A stretch of 64,000 nucleotides of DNA from Collimonas fungivorans (GCF_001584145.1 NZ_CP013232.1:186001-250000), one strand, 5' to 3'. Shown: positions 8,193 through 16,839, counted from the first letter of the stretch. Program-made: numbers and translations. Notes: generated by a model not told the origin, from the letters alone.

Positions 8193-10346
8193 ATGAAGCG
8201 GACCAAACAATGGCTGCCAGAGACGGTGGCAGCGGTGGCAACGGTGACACTAGCGGCGGGCTTGAGCGCATGCGGCGGTGGCGGCGGCGGCTCGATCGGC
8301 GATTCCGGCGGCGCTGTGACCAGCGGCCAGGTAACCGGCAGCTATTATGAAAAAGCCAAAGTCTGCTTCGAAGACAAGGTAAAGAAAGCAACCTGCGACG
8401 CCGCCTCGCCGGTAACTACTACGGCCGCTGACGGTTCCTATTCCCTCAAAGGCCAGGGCGCGGTGGTGGCCACTGTCGATACTGGCGCCATCCGCCATGA
8501 AGCGCTGGGCGACAAAGGCAGCGCCGTCACGCAGAAGCTGGTGTTTCGCGCACCAACCGGCCACAGCGCTTTCGTCAGCGCCATCTCGACCGAACTGGCC
8601 GCGGCCATGGATGCCAACGGCGGCGATTTCGCCGACGCCAGCAAGAAGCTGGCCGCCAAGATCGGCACTGCCGAAGCCAACCTGCTGGCCGACATCAACA
8701 AGCTGGGCGGCAATGACCTGGCCAAGCTGAAAGCCGAAGCAGCAGCCGTCAACGCCGCCATCGCAGCGGCTATCGCGCAAGGCGGCAATGTCGACCTGGG
8801 CCAGGCACTGGGCAGCGCGCTGGCCATGAACAATATCCAGAACGTGGTGGTGATCTTTGCCGAAAACCGCGGCTTCGATAACCTGTACGGCCTGTTCCCG
8901 GGCGCCAACGGTATTCCCGGCGTCAATCCGACCTCGGCTTCCAGCTACGTGCCGCAAAAGGATTTCGACGGCAGCACCCTGCCGGTCCTGCCGCCTACCT
9001 GGGGCGGCATGACCCTGGCCGGCCAGAGCACCGTCATCACGCAAGCGCAGTCGGCCAACCTGCCGAACAAGCCGTTCCAGATCGACGATGTCAACAGCCC
9101 GATCGCCATGTCGTCGAGCGTGATTACGCGCGACCTGGTGCATCGCTTCTTCAATAACCAGATGCAGATCAACGGCGGCAAGAACGACAAATTCGCCGCT
9201 TACTCGGATGCCGGCGGCCTCAGCATGGGTTATTACGACGGCAGCAAGATGAAGCTGTGGAATATCGCCAAGCAGTACACGCTGGCCGACAATTTCTTCA
9301 TGGGCGCCTTCGGCGGCTCCTTCCTGACCCATCAGTACCTGATCTGCGCCTGCGCGCCGACTTACCCGAATGCCGACGCCGCCACTTCGCCTGCCAAGGG
9401 CAGCATCTCGGCGGTCACGCTCGACGCCAGCGGCAACCTGGTCGGCCTGACCCCAGGCACCGGCAATCCGACTTCGGTATTGAACGGCGCACCGGTCTAC
9501 CAGAAGGACAGCACCATCACGCCGAAAGATGCCGCCGGCATGTTCTATGCGGTCAACACCATGCAGCCGCCATACCAGCCTAGCGGCAACAACGCCGCCG
9601 CGGTCGCTGCCTACGCCGATCCGAGCAAGGCCACTACCCTGCCGGTCCAGACCCAGACCAATATCGGCGACGAGCTGACGACCAAGGGCATCGACTGGGC
9701 CTGGTATGCCGGCGCCTGGAATGCCGCCTTGGCCGATGCGCCGAACGCCACCCGCAGCGTGATCTACGGCGGCAAGGTCCAGTTCCAGCCGCATCACCAG
9801 CCGTTCAACTACTACAGCCGCTTCGATCCGGCCACCGCCACCGGCGCTGCCGAGCGGGCCAGCCACCTGAAGGATTTCGATGCTTCCTTCCTGCAGGATG
9901 CAGCCGCCGGCAAACTGCCTGCGGTGGCGTTCTACAAACCGCAAGGGAACTTGAACCAGCATGCCGGTTATGCCAACGTGGCTGACGGCGACGCCCATAT
10001 CGCCGACGTCATCGCCAAGCTGCAAGCCAGCCCGCAATGGAAGAACATGCTGATCGTGGTGACCTACGATGAAAACGGCGGTTTCTGGGATCACGTGGCG
10101 CCGCCCAAGGGCGACCGCTGGGGTCCGGGCACGCGCTTGCCGACTCTGCTGGTGTCGCCGTATGCGAAGAAGGGTTTCGTCGACCACACCCAGTACGACA
10201 CCGCTTCCATCCTGCGTTTCATCACCAACCGCTATGCGCTGCCGGTACTGCCTGGTATCACCGCCCGCGACAAGGCGCTGGTGGCGAATGGCGCCAAGCC
10301 GATGGGCGACCTGAGCGCTGCATTGACACCGGTCCCGCAAGAGTAA
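8193..10346 (+). CDS. Phosphoesterase-family acid phosphatase / phospholipase C-like lipoprotein
   Basis: A 717-residue secreted phosphoesterase of the AcpA/phospholipase C superfamily. The ATG at 8193 follows GGGGAGGG and opens a signal with lipobox LSAC and a Gly-rich linker. The first 200 residues are an alanine-rich, low-complexity stalk domain; the catalytic domain starts near NVVVIFAENRGFDNLYG and contains VTYDENGGFWDHVAPP and GPGTRLPTLLVSPYA, the metal-site motifs of the family. It probably releases phosphate from extracellular esters. Substrate (phosphomonoester or phospholipid) is unresolved. A strong terminator follows. Confidence 0.87.
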   Translation: MKRTKQWLPETVAAVATVTLAAGLSACGGGGGGSIGDSGGAVTSGQVTGSYYEKAKVCFEDKVKKATCDAASPVTTTAADGSYSLKGQGAVVATVDTGAIRHEALGDKGSAVTQKLVFRAPTGHSAFVSAISTELAAAMDANGGDFADASKKLAAKIGTAEANLLADINKLGGNDLAKLKAEAAAVNAAIAAAIAQGGNVDLGQALGSALAMNNIQNVVVIFAENRGFDNLYGLFPGANGIPGVNPTSASSYVPQKDFDGSTLPVLPPTWGGMTLAGQSTVITQAQSANLPNKPFQIDDVNSPIAMSSSVITRDLVHRFFNNQMQINGGKNDKFAAYSDAGGLSMGYYDGSKMKLWNIAKQYTLADNFFMGAFGGSFLTHQYLICACAPTYPNADAATSPAKGSISAVTLDASGNLVGLTPGTGNPTSVLNGAPVYQKDSTITPKDAAGMFYAVNTMQPPYQPSGNNAAAVAAYADPSKATTLPVQTQTNIGDELTTKGIDWAWYAGAWNAALADAPNATRSVIYGGKVQFQPHHQPFNYYSRFDPATATGAAERASHLKDFDASFLQDAAAGKLPAVAFYKPQGNLNQHAGYANVADGDAHIADVIAKLQASPQWKNMLIVVTYDENGGFWDHVAPPKGDRWGPGTRLPTLLVSPYAKKGFVDHTQYDTASILRFITNRYALPVLPGITARDKALVANGAKPMGDLSAALTPVPQE

Positions 10347-10375
10347 TCTGGCCGAAACCCGGTTAGCAAAACCAT

Positions 10376-10412
10376 AAAGCCGGCTGCCTTGAAAAAGGCA
10401 GCCGGCTTTTTT
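10376..10412 (+). terminator. Rho-independent terminator after the phosphoesterase gene
   Basis: Perfect 15-bp stem (AAAGCCGGCTGCCTT and its complement) with a GAAA loop, followed by a T-rich tail. The convergent PPOX gene ends at 10411, so the same stem may also stop that transcript through its A/T-rich flank. Confidence 0.9.
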
Positions 10413-11391
10413 ATTGCCAGGATCCCATGGGCGCCAGCGCCGGCGACAGTTCAGCTTCACCCCAACGCAGCGGCAACGAGGCCTCGACCCGTATCGCCTG
10501 CTCCAGATGGAAACGCAGCAAGCGCTCGGCGCCTGTGAATGCCGCGACTTCGGGACCGTCCCAGATCAGCTCGGCGCTGACTGCCAGGTACAGCAAATCG
10601 CCGCTGGCGAAATCGATGAACAGCAAGCCGGCGCGGGGATGTTCAACCAGGTTGCCGATAGTGTTGAAGTAAAAATTGCCGACAAAATCAGGCACTGTCA
10701 GTGTCTTTGCATCGTCGATGCGGACGAAGCCGGGCTTGCCGCCGCGGTGTGAAACGTCAACTCCGTGCTGGCGATCGTCGGCTGCTGCGGGTTTACCCAT
10801 GAAAGCAGAGGCAATGAAGAAAGTGTCGGCGCCGGCGATCAGGTTTTGCATCGCGGCGTCGAGCTGTTCCGTCCGGTGGACCACAGGCGCCGCTGCGCCG
10901 TCGTCCTCAATCAGGGTGGGACGGCGCGCCTGTATGTATTTGGGGCAGTTGCCGAAGCTCTGGTCCACCTTCAGCGTCCACCCCGCGGCGCTGATGTCCT
11001 CGACCTTGCCGTTCATGCGGTTGCGGCGGCGGGTATGCGGTTCTATGCCGAGGATGCCGATCGCGGCGTTATGGACCAGGTTTTGCCGCAGCGGGTCGGC
11101 TGCCAGCATGTGCGGATGCAACTCCAGGTGTTCAGCGTCGGGCGAGGTCACGAAACCGGGTGCGCCAGTCACTATCGAGGCCCACGGCTGCTGTTCGCGG
11201 TCGATGCTGCCGACGATCATGAACGGCAGCTGCTGGAAGAACTCGCGATGCTGGTCCGGCATGAAGCTGCGCAGCAGATGGCCGCGGCTCGCCATCTTTT
11301 CCAGCACGCCGACACGCTGCTGCACTGCCTGTTCGCCGCTATGGAAAGGCGTATTTTCTGGAATGGTTGCTACTGTTTCAGGATGGGACAT
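10411..11391 (-). CDS. Pyridoxamine 5'-phosphate oxidase-fold flavoprotein
   Basis: A 326-residue protein whose middle (PWASIVTGAPGFV; later AAIGILGIEPHTRRRNRMNG and FFIASA) matches the large PPOX-like flavin-binding family, in which several members are annotated as FMN-dependent or heme-associated reductases. The start at 11391 has GGAGG just upstream on the minus strand. It lies 53 bp after a GST gene on the same strand, so both probably form an operon controlled by the TetR regulator at 12230-12802. The function is likely redox detoxification of a xenobiotic; the substrate is unknown. Confidence 0.78.
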   Translation of the reverse strand: MSHPETVATIPENTPFHSGEQAVQQRVGVLEKMASRGHLLRSFMPDQHREFFQQLPFMIVGSIDREQQPWASIVTGAPGFVTSPDAEHLELHPHMLAADPLRQNLVHNAAIGILGIEPHTRRRNRMNGKVEDISAAGWTLKVDQSFGNCPKYIQARRPTLIEDDGAAAPVVHRTEQLDAAMQNLIAGADTFFIASAFMGKPAAADDRQHGVDVSHRGGKPGFVRIDDAKTLTVPDFVGNFYFNTIGNLVEHPRAGLLFIDFASGDLLYLAVSAELIWDGPEVAAFTGAERLLRFHLEQAIRVEASLPLRWGEAELSPALAPMGSWQ

Positions 11392-11444
11392 GTCTTGCCT
11401 CCTTGGTGGAGCGCCTCGATCGCTTGCGACCGGGGCGCGCAGTC

Positions 11445-12083
11445 TCAAGCTGCCAACGCCGGCGGAGTGGCTTGCATGGCGACAAAACCGGGCAAGGCTT
11501 CAACCCGGCCCAGCCATGCGCGGATATGCGGATAGTCGTCCAGCGCCACGCCGCCCTCAGGCGCATGCGCTATATAGCTGTAAGCCGCTACATCGGCGAT
11601 CGTCACTTGGGCGCCGGCCAGGAACACGCGATCGGCCAGATGCGGTTCCAGCAGCGTGAACAGTCGCTTGGCGGTGGCGCAGGCCGCGCCGTGGTCGAGC
11701 GGCATGCCGAACAAGGTGGCCAGGCGGGCGCTAGCCGGGCCGCGGAAAATCTCGCCCGCCGCCAGCGACAGGAAGCGCTGCACGGTGGCCGCCCCCAAAG
11801 GGTCGCGCGGCAGCCAGCTGGCATCGCCGTATTTGCTTGCCAGATAGACCAGGATCGCATTCGAATCGGCTAGCGTAACCTCACCGTCTTCAATCACGGG
11901 CACTTGGCCGAACGGATTTTTCGCCAGGAACTCAGGCTTTTTCTGTTCGCCGGCGCCGAGGTTGACGTCGATCATTTCAAACGGCAGATCCAGCAGGGAC
12001 AGAAATAGCTGGACGCGGTGGGCGTGGCCGGACAAGGGTGCGCGATAAAGGCGGATCGGTTGGGCTGGGCGGGCGGCTGGCAT
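11445..12083 (-). CDS. Glutathione S-transferase family protein
   Basis: A 212-residue GST with N-terminal thioredoxin fold (IRLYRAPLSGHAHRVQLFL; cis-Pro in FGQVPVIEDG; glutathione-binding LADSNAILVYLA) and a C-terminal helical domain containing VTIADVAAYSYI. The start at 12083 is set by AGGAG in front of it; a longer frame lacks a ribosome site. A perfect inverted repeat lies 76-95 bp upstream and resembles a sequence in front of the adjacent TetR gene, so the GST/PPOX pair is probably repressed by that TetR until an electrophile appears. Confidence 0.88.
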   Translation of the reverse strand: MPAARPAQPIRLYRAPLSGHAHRVQLFLSLLDLPFEMIDVNLGAGEQKKPEFLAKNPFGQVPVIEDGEVTLADSNAILVYLASKYGDASWLPRDPLGAATVQRFLSLAAGEIFRGPASARLATLFGMPLDHGAACATAKRLFTLLEPHLADRVFLAGAQVTIADVAAYSYIAHAPEGGVALDDYPHIRAWLGRVEALPGFVAMQATPPALAA

Positions 12084-12158
12084 GGAGGATCTCCTGGATG
12101 GCTGGGATAAAAGCTCAGTGAAGCATCGTGAGCGATGCGTGGCAAAAACTGCATGGTC

Positions 12159-12178
12159 TGTACCGAACAATCGGTACA
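12159..12178. promoter_or_regulatory. Putative TetR operator in front of the GST/PPOX operon
   Basis: TGTACCGA, four bases, TCGGTACA: a perfect 8+8 inverted repeat between the GST start and the TetR stop. A related sequence lies at 12821 in front of the TetR gene, which supports one repressor binding both. Confidence 0.65.
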
Positions 12179-12229
12179 ATACAAAAGCAAAACCAGACTG
12201 TCAAGTAAAAACAGAAAGTCAAAAATGCC

Positions 12230-12802
12230 TTACCTGGCTGGCTGAGGGCCAAGCAGGATGGCGGGAAAATTTTCTATCATGCGCAAAAAGGGGCCGTTGC
12301 TGTCCAAAGCGCGAGACACGATCAGCGATCCCTGGATCGCCACCACGGCATTTTCCGCGCGGACGGCGGCCTCCACCTTATCCACGCCAGCCTCCTCGGC
12401 TACCCCGGCCAGCAAGGCCATCAGGGCCCGCATGCGCCCGCCCAGGTGCTGCTGGAACAGCGAACCGGCTTCGCCGATGGTGAATACATCCATCAGGCAG
12501 GGCGCCATGCCATTGGAGTAGTACTCGGTCAGCTTGCCGGCGAAGCGCTGCAGGCGGATGGCGGATGCCTCGCGGCTATCCAGGGTGGACAGCACGTGCT
12601 GGGTGAACCAGGTGCCGACCGCGGCCATGGCTGCGCTCGCCATGTCTTCCTTGCCGTTTGGAAAATAATGGTAAAGACTTGACCGCCCGAGGCCGGTAGC
12701 GTCAGACAGGCGCGACAGGCTGCTGCCTTCATAACCGTAGCGGCGAAAGGCGGCCAGGATGCGATCGATGACCTGGTCGCGGGAGAGGGTAGCTGTTGGC
12801 AT
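12230..12802 (-). CDS. TetR/AcrR family transcriptional repressor
   Basis: A 190-residue regulator. The N-terminal HTH spans about residues 8-55, with the recognition region SLSRLSDATGLGRSSLYHYFPNG split over two helices, typical of TetR members. The C-terminal helical domain (about 70-190) is the ligand pocket and dimer interface, resembling the LmrA/YxaF-type group. It is followed on the same strand by the GST and PPOX genes. Palindromes containing GTACCGA before both its own gene and the GST suggest autorepression plus control of the detoxification pair. Inducer unknown. Confidence 0.88.
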   Translation of the reverse strand: MPTATLSRDQVIDRILAAFRRYGYEGSSLSRLSDATGLGRSSLYHYFPNGKEDMASAAMAAVGTWFTQHVLSTLDSREASAIRLQRFAGKLTEYYSNGMAPCLMDVFTIGEAGSLFQQHLGGRMRALMALLAGVAEEAGVDKVEAAVRAENAVVAIQGSLIVSRALDSNGPFLRMIENFPAILLGPQPAR

Positions 12803-12820
12803 GGTATTGGGCCTGGTGAG

Positions 12821-12839
12821 TGTACCGAATGTTCGTTGT
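12821..12839. promoter_or_regulatory. Second, imperfect TetR operator copy upstream of tetR
   Basis: TGTACCGAATGTTCGTTGT, 19 bp before the TetR start. The left half-site TGTACCGA is identical to the perfect operator at 12159; the right half-site is degenerate. Suggests weaker autoregulation. Confidence 0.5.
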
Positions 12840-12917
12840 TATCAATGTAGAGGTGAAATACCAAAACAGCAAGGACATCCCTGCAAAATCAGCGTTGGTT
12901 CTGGCAGCTGCAGAATA

Positions 12918-12937
12918 ATAGTTGCATAGCTAACTAT
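12918..12937. promoter_or_regulatory. Putative MarR operator upstream of marR
   Basis: ATAGTTGCATAGCTAACTAT, with ATAGTT/AACTAT arms, 19 bp upstream of the MarR start. A closely matching sequence at 13426 precedes the next gene, sharing 15 of 17 core bases. Confidence 0.6.
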
Positions 12938-12956
12938 ATCGATCTAGAATAAAGCC

Positions 12957-13373
12957 ATGTTTGATCACTGCCTTTATTTCAACACCACGGCCTTGGCGCG
13001 CATCGTCGAGCGCGAGTGGAATGCTGCCTACCAGCCGTTCGATCTGACTGCGCCGCAGGGTTTCGTGCTGCGCGCAGTGCTGAGGCAGCCCGGGCTGCTC
13101 AATAGCGAACTGGCCGGCATCTTCGGCATTGCCAGGCCGACGGCGACTCGTTTGCTGGACGCGCTGCTGGCCAAGAACCTTATCGAACGTCGTCCTTCTG
13201 CCGCCGACGGCCGCGAATGGAATATCTTTCCGACAGCGGCGGCGCTGGCGCTGGACGGACCGATCAATGCCGTCAGCGCGGAATTGGACCAGCGTTTGCG
13301 CGGGCAGATGGGCGGCGAGCGTTTTGACGATTCGATCAGCGCCCTGCGCGGGGTCAGGGAAAAAATCGGCTAA
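12957..13373 (+). CDS. MarR family transcriptional regulator
   Basis: A 138-residue winged-helix regulator. The DNA-binding core (about residues 30-95) reads LTAPQGFVLRAVLRQPG, then NSELAGIFGIARPTATRLLD and the wing LIERRPSAADGRE, the standard MarR pattern in which the wing arginine contacts DNA. Flanking helices form the dimer interface. It stands alone, divergent from TetR, and is followed by a small membrane-protein gene with a matching operator in front. Likely autoregulated. Ligand unknown. Confidence 0.87.
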   Translation: MFDHCLYFNTTALARIVEREWNAAYQPFDLTAPQGFVLRAVLRQPGLLNSELAGIFGIARPTATRLLDALLAKNLIERRPSAADGREWNIFPTAAALALDGPINAVSAELDQRLRGQMGGERFDDSISALRGVREKIG

Positions 13374-13392
13374 ATGCTGGCGTGACCATGCA

Positions 13393-13410
13393 AGGCAGGC
13401 AAGCCTGCCT
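13393..13410 (+). terminator. Weak stem-loop after marR
   Basis: AGGCAGGC, AA, GCCTGCCT, then AAATTTT. A perfect 8-bp stem with only a short T run; possible terminator separating marR from the following small gene. Confidence 0.45.
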
Positions 13411-13425
13411 AAATTTTCATTCAAT

Positions 13426-13442
13426 TAGTTGTTTAGCTAACT
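13426..13442. promoter_or_regulatory. Second putative MarR operator, upstream of the small membrane protein
   Basis: TAGTTGTTTAGCTAACT differs from the copy at 12919-12935 in only two bases. It lies 20 bp before the start at 13463, so the MarR protein probably controls this gene too. Confidence 0.55.
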
Positions 13443-13462
13443 TATTTTGCGAAGGAATCGCC

Positions 13463-13720
13463 ATGCCAGCAATCTCAAGCAATATGCGGAAAACCGCAGG
13501 ACTCCGCGCCATTCTGGCGGCGCTTGCAGTTGCCGCCGCAGCCACTGGAATCATCTTGTATCTGTTGTTTGCCGAGCCAGGCCTGCTGGATAACCAGGGC
13601 GCTTGCCTGGCGGCGCATGCGGCCGACTATGGCCTCACCACGCAGCAACTGAGCAGCGACGTCAGCCGCCAGTCAGAGTTGGTGGCGGCGCTGTCCTCCT
13701 GTTCCGGCATGGCGCCCTGA
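13463..13720 (+). CDS. Small single-pass membrane protein, unknown function
   Basis: An 85-residue protein that I do not recognise. A GAAGGA ribosome site precedes ATG at 13463; the longer frame from 13382 runs through the operator and stem-loop and is rejected. Residues about 14-35 form one hydrophobic segment (ALAVAAAATGIILYLLF), followed by a short periplasmic or cytoplasmic tail with two Cys (GACLA and SSCSG) that could form a disulfide. The matching operator suggests it is the target of the upstream MarR regulator. Confidence 0.6.
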   Translation: MPAISSNMRKTAGLRAILAALAVAAAATGIILYLLFAEPGLLDNQGACLAAHAADYGLTTQQLSSDVSRQSELVAALSSCSGMAP

Positions 13721-13736
13721 GTTGCGGCAGACCTGC

Positions 13737-14945
13737 TTATTCCGCCAGTTGCGACGTGGCGCCGGGCGCCGCCGCGCGGGAAAGCGGGACATGGCCACGG
13801 CTCAGATGCAGTGAAAAACAGGCGCATGACAAGGCCGCAGCTGACAAGGCGGCGCCGAACCAGGGCGTGGCCGCCAGCGACTGCCAGGCAATCACGACGC
13901 CGCCGCAGGCCGCTCCCAGCGCCACGCCAAGATGCATGGCTGAGGTGTTGAGGCCGATATTGACTTCGCTGTCAGCCGGCGCCGAACCGATCAGGTAGCT
14001 CTGCACGGTTGGCGAGATGCTCCAGCTCAGGCTGCTCCATATCATCATCGCCGGCAGGAACAGCCAGAGGGATCCGGCAAACAGCGGCAGGCTGGCCAGC
14101 ACCACAGTGAACATGGCAGGCACCAGCCACAGTGTGCGGCGTGCGCCCAGCCGGTCCGACAGCCAGCCGCCGAGATAACCGCCGCTGACTGCCGATGCGC
14201 CGAACAGCGCATACATCAGGCTCAGGCTGTTGCCATGCAAACCGAGCGTGGCGCCGAGGTAGGGCGCCAGGTAGGCAAACAGGGTGAAATGGCCGGCGAT
14301 CATCAGGATCGACACCAGCTGGGCGCAACTCAGGCTCGGGATCGCCAGCTGTTGCCAGTAGCGCTGCAAAGGGAAGGGCACGGGCAAGGGCTGCTGCGCG
14401 GTCATGCGCGGCAGGCTGGCTTGCAGCCAGAAGATCAGCGCGGTGGCAAGCAAGGCCATCGCGGCAAACGGCAGGCGCCAGCCGAAATGGCCGCTGAGGA
14501 CGATGCCGAACGGTATGCCCAGCACCAGCGAGCCGCTGATGCCCATGAAGATGACGCCGATGGCCCGGCCCCGGTGGCTGGGCGCCACCAGCGCCGAGGC
14601 GAAAGTGGTGCTCAGCACCACGATCAGCGAACAGCTCGCGGCGGAAACGATCCGGAGCACAAACAGCGCCGCATAGTTCGGCGCCAGCGCGGCTGCCAGG
14701 TTGCTGAGGGCGAATACGGCCAGCGCCGCCTGCAGCAGGGCGCGCCGCTCAAAGCGTGCAGTCAGCGACAGCAGCAGCGCTGCGCAAACTGCAAACGACA
14801 GGGAAAACACGCTGGTCAGTTGGCCGGCGACGCTGACCGACACCGACAGGTCGCGGGCGATCGGCAGCAGGATGCCGCCGACAATGTTTTCGTCGAGGCC
14901 GGCGATGAAAGCCACCAGCGCGAGCAGATAGATACGACGATCCAT
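13737..14945 (-). CDS. MFS transporter (drug/metabolite efflux type)
   Basis: A 402-residue, 12-helix major facilitator. It begins with MDRRIYLLALVAFIAGLDENIVGGILLPIA and has the loop between helices 2 and 3 in the form SLTARFERRALL, and LSDRLGARRTLW after helix 8, typical of the DHA1 drug-efflux group. A TTG start ten codons upstream is possible; neither site has a clear ribosome sequence. It is the last minus-strand gene after the quorum-sensing regulators, 76 bp downstream of the LuxR-type gene, so it may be exported-signal or metabolite related, but that is inference. Confidence 0.82.
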   Translation of the reverse strand: MDRRIYLLALVAFIAGLDENIVGGILLPIARDLSVSVSVAGQLTSVFSLSFAVCAALLLSLTARFERRALLQAALAVFALSNLAAALAPNYAALFVLRIVSAASCSLIVVLSTTFASALVAPSHRGRAIGVIFMGISGSLVLGIPFGIVLSGHFGWRLPFAAMALLATALIFWLQASLPRMTAQQPLPVPFPLQRYWQQLAIPSLSCAQLVSILMIAGHFTLFAYLAPYLGATLGLHGNSLSLMYALFGASAVSGGYLGGWLSDRLGARRTLWLVPAMFTVVLASLPLFAGSLWLFLPAMMIWSSLSWSISPTVQSYLIGSAPADSEVNIGLNTSAMHLGVALGAACGGVVIAWQSLAATPWFGAALSAAALSCACFSLHLSRGHVPLSRAAAPGATSQLAE

Positions 14946-15021
14946 GGACGGTTTTTGTTGAGTGGGAGAACGCAATGCGCGGCAATCAGCCGCACAGCCA
15001 GCATAGCCGACGCCTTGCCGT

Positions 15022-15756
15022 TCAGGTATTGGGTTTGATGATACCCTTCATGACCGCTCTGCTAATTGCATGGCGGGTGCTGTAGACGCCCAGCTTCATC
15101 GCCACATTCTTCATGTGGAAATACACGGTGCGCTGCGATATGCCCAGGATCAGGCCGATTTCGCTGCTGGTCTTGCCGTCGGCGCTCCAGCGCAGGCATT
15201 CGAGTTCGCGCGCCGACAAGATCGGTTCCTGGTTCGGCGCGACTTTGCGCCACAAGCGTTCAGCGGCTTCCTGCAGATAGACGCCGAGCAGCAGGGCGTC
15301 GGCCTGGACGCCGGTAGACAGCGCCTGACCTGCCGCATTGCTATAGAAATCGAGGCGGCTCACCGTATGCTTGCTGTGCAGCGCCAGGCTAATGCCTTGC
15401 GTGACGCCTTTGGTCTTCAACAAGGGATAGATCTGTCCGCCATGCAGCAGACACAATTGGTCGACCTGCCAGTTCAGCGGCAGGCAGGAACGCGCGAGAT
15501 GCTGGCGGACCGGATCGGTCTTGTCGTCCGCCGGCTGGCTGAACTGCTGCAGCATGGCGTTTGGCAGGCTGCCGAACAATTGCACTTGCGAAGCGCCGTT
15601 GACGCTGGCGATCTCCATCCGCAGCATGAAATCGCAAATGCCAAGCTGCGCCAGCAGACGTTGCATGCACGCACGCAGCTGCTCCCAGTCAGGGGCCTGC
15701 ACGACCTGCAGCAGGTCGGGAGCGGATAATCGGGCAGCAGTTTCGCTTCGCAGCAT
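15022..15756 (-). CDS. LuxR-family quorum-sensing regulator
   Basis: A 244-residue protein with an N-terminal autoinducer-binding-like domain (about residues 20-165) and a C-terminal LuxR HTH (about 178-240: LSARELECLRWSADGKTSSE, then ISQRTVYFHMKN). The ligand domain keeps the Asp-Pro and Trp positions of acyl-homoserine-lactone receptors (KTDPVRQH and LNWQ) and the GVTQGISLAL strand. No luxI-type synthase is near, so it is a LuxR solo. It starts only 15 bp after the quorum-sensing response regulator and is likely in its operon, where it could supply the DNA-binding output that regulator lacks. Confidence 0.87.
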   Translation of the reverse strand: MLRSETAARLSAPDLLQVVQAPDWEQLRACMQRLLAQLGICDFMLRMEIASVNGASQVQLFGSLPNAMLQQFSQPADDKTDPVRQHLARSCLPLNWQVDQLCLLHGGQIYPLLKTKGVTQGISLALHSKHTVSRLDFYSNAAGQALSTGVQADALLLGVYLQEAAERLWRKVAPNQEPILSARELECLRWSADGKTSSEIGLILGISQRTVYFHMKNVAMKLGVYSTRHAISRAVMKGIIKPNT

Positions 15757-15771
15757 GGGGTTTTTATGACT

Positions 15772-16785
15772 CTATGATTTTATATCGGCAGACTGGTCAC
15801 GCAAGAAATCCGCCAAGGAATAAAAGGGTTCGCGTAAAAAGTGGGTCGGGAAATCAAACAGCGCCCAGTAGTAGTCCTGAGCGCCGAAACAAATCTGCGC
15901 CGGCAGGCAGTATGATAGCCAATCGTGGCGCAACGCGTCGGTATACATGCCGCCGCTGTCGGAAAAGAACGGCACCAGCCGCATTTCGCGCAAGCCGGTC
16001 AGCAGTTCCAGCGGCGCGCCGTAGTCCTGCGCTACCTCCAGCTGCGACATCAGGCTGGCTTCGGTTTCCACCACCATCAGCGTCGCCTTGCCCTGCATGT
16101 CGAAGAACAGGATGCCGGTCGGGTTGGGGAACAGGTAATACTCGACAAAACCGTGCCGCTTGCACAGCTGTTCGACCAGCGTTTCCAGCGCCGGGTCCGA
16201 CAGGAAGGTATAGGAATGGCGCGACAACAGGTCTTTCAGCGTCAGCGACTGGGCGTGGAAGAATTCCTTTTGCAGGCTGCGGATTTCCAGTTCCAGGTGG
16301 TCGAGCGCATCGTGGTCGCTTTTCTTGATGAAGCGGTCGATCAGGCCGCGGTTGAAGGCATCGATTGCAATCTTTTCATCGGCCTGGCCGGTGAACAGGA
16401 TTTTTTTGCAAGGCAGGTCTTGCACCGCCTGGCAAAACGCCAGGCCGTTCATTTGCGGCATGGCGTAGTCGATCACTAGCACCGACGGCAACAGGAAACG
16501 GCGGCGGTTCATCGATTGCCGGTAAATCTGCTCGATGTCGACCGCCACCGTGCGCCGCTCGAACGAGAACGCCTGTTCGTCATAATTGACCCGGATCGAC
16601 TGGCTCTTGCTGGGTGAATGGCGATAAGCGTCGCGCAGCCACTCGAGGGCGGCCTGGGTATCGTGGAAAACCTTGCGCGCCATGTGCGGCGGCAGCTGGA
16701 AAGCCAGGCTGTCGAGGAAGCTCTGGCTATCGTCGATGAGGATAGTCAGGGTCGGATGTTGATAAACAGGTAATGAAATGTTCAT
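15772..16785 (-). CDS. jqsR: Response regulator of an alpha-hydroxyketone quorum-sensing system (LqsR/JqsR-like)
   Basis: A 337-residue single-receiver protein without a recognisable DNA-binding or GGDEF output. The acidic pair is at Asp18-Asp19 (LTILIDDSQSF), the phosphoacceptor is Asp106 in VLVIDYAMPQMNG, followed by the Thr site FTGQ and the Lys site FIKKSD. The roughly 50-residue insertion between the acidic pair and the phospho-Asp, and the C-terminal domain of unknown fold, match LqsR of Legionella and JqsR of Janthinobacterium. It is 54 bp downstream of the sensor kinase and 15 bp upstream of a LuxR gene. The symbol is by analogy. Confidence 0.8.
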   Translation of the reverse strand: MNISLPVYQHPTLTILIDDSQSFLDSLAFQLPPHMARKVFHDTQAALEWLRDAYRHSPSKSQSIRVNYDEQAFSFERRTVAVDIEQIYRQSMNRRRFLLPSVLVIDYAMPQMNGLAFCQAVQDLPCKKILFTGQADEKIAIDAFNRGLIDRFIKKSDHDALDHLELEIRSLQKEFFHAQSLTLKDLLSRHSYTFLSDPALETLVEQLCKRHGFVEYYLFPNPTGILFFDMQGKATLMVVETEASLMSQLEVAQDYGAPLELLTGLREMRLVPFFSDSGGMYTDALRHDWLSYCLPAQICFGAQDYYWALFDFPTHFLREPFYSLADFLRDQSADIKS

Positions 16786-16839
16786 ATCAGGGGCATTGCC
16801 GGCGCAAGGATGGCGTTTGCGCTTGGTCTGGAAAGACAG

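Noticed and set aside
8250..10460. 736-residue open frame antisense to the phosphoesterase gene
   Set aside because: The plus-strand product has signal peptide, lipobox and catalytic motifs; the antisense frame has none.
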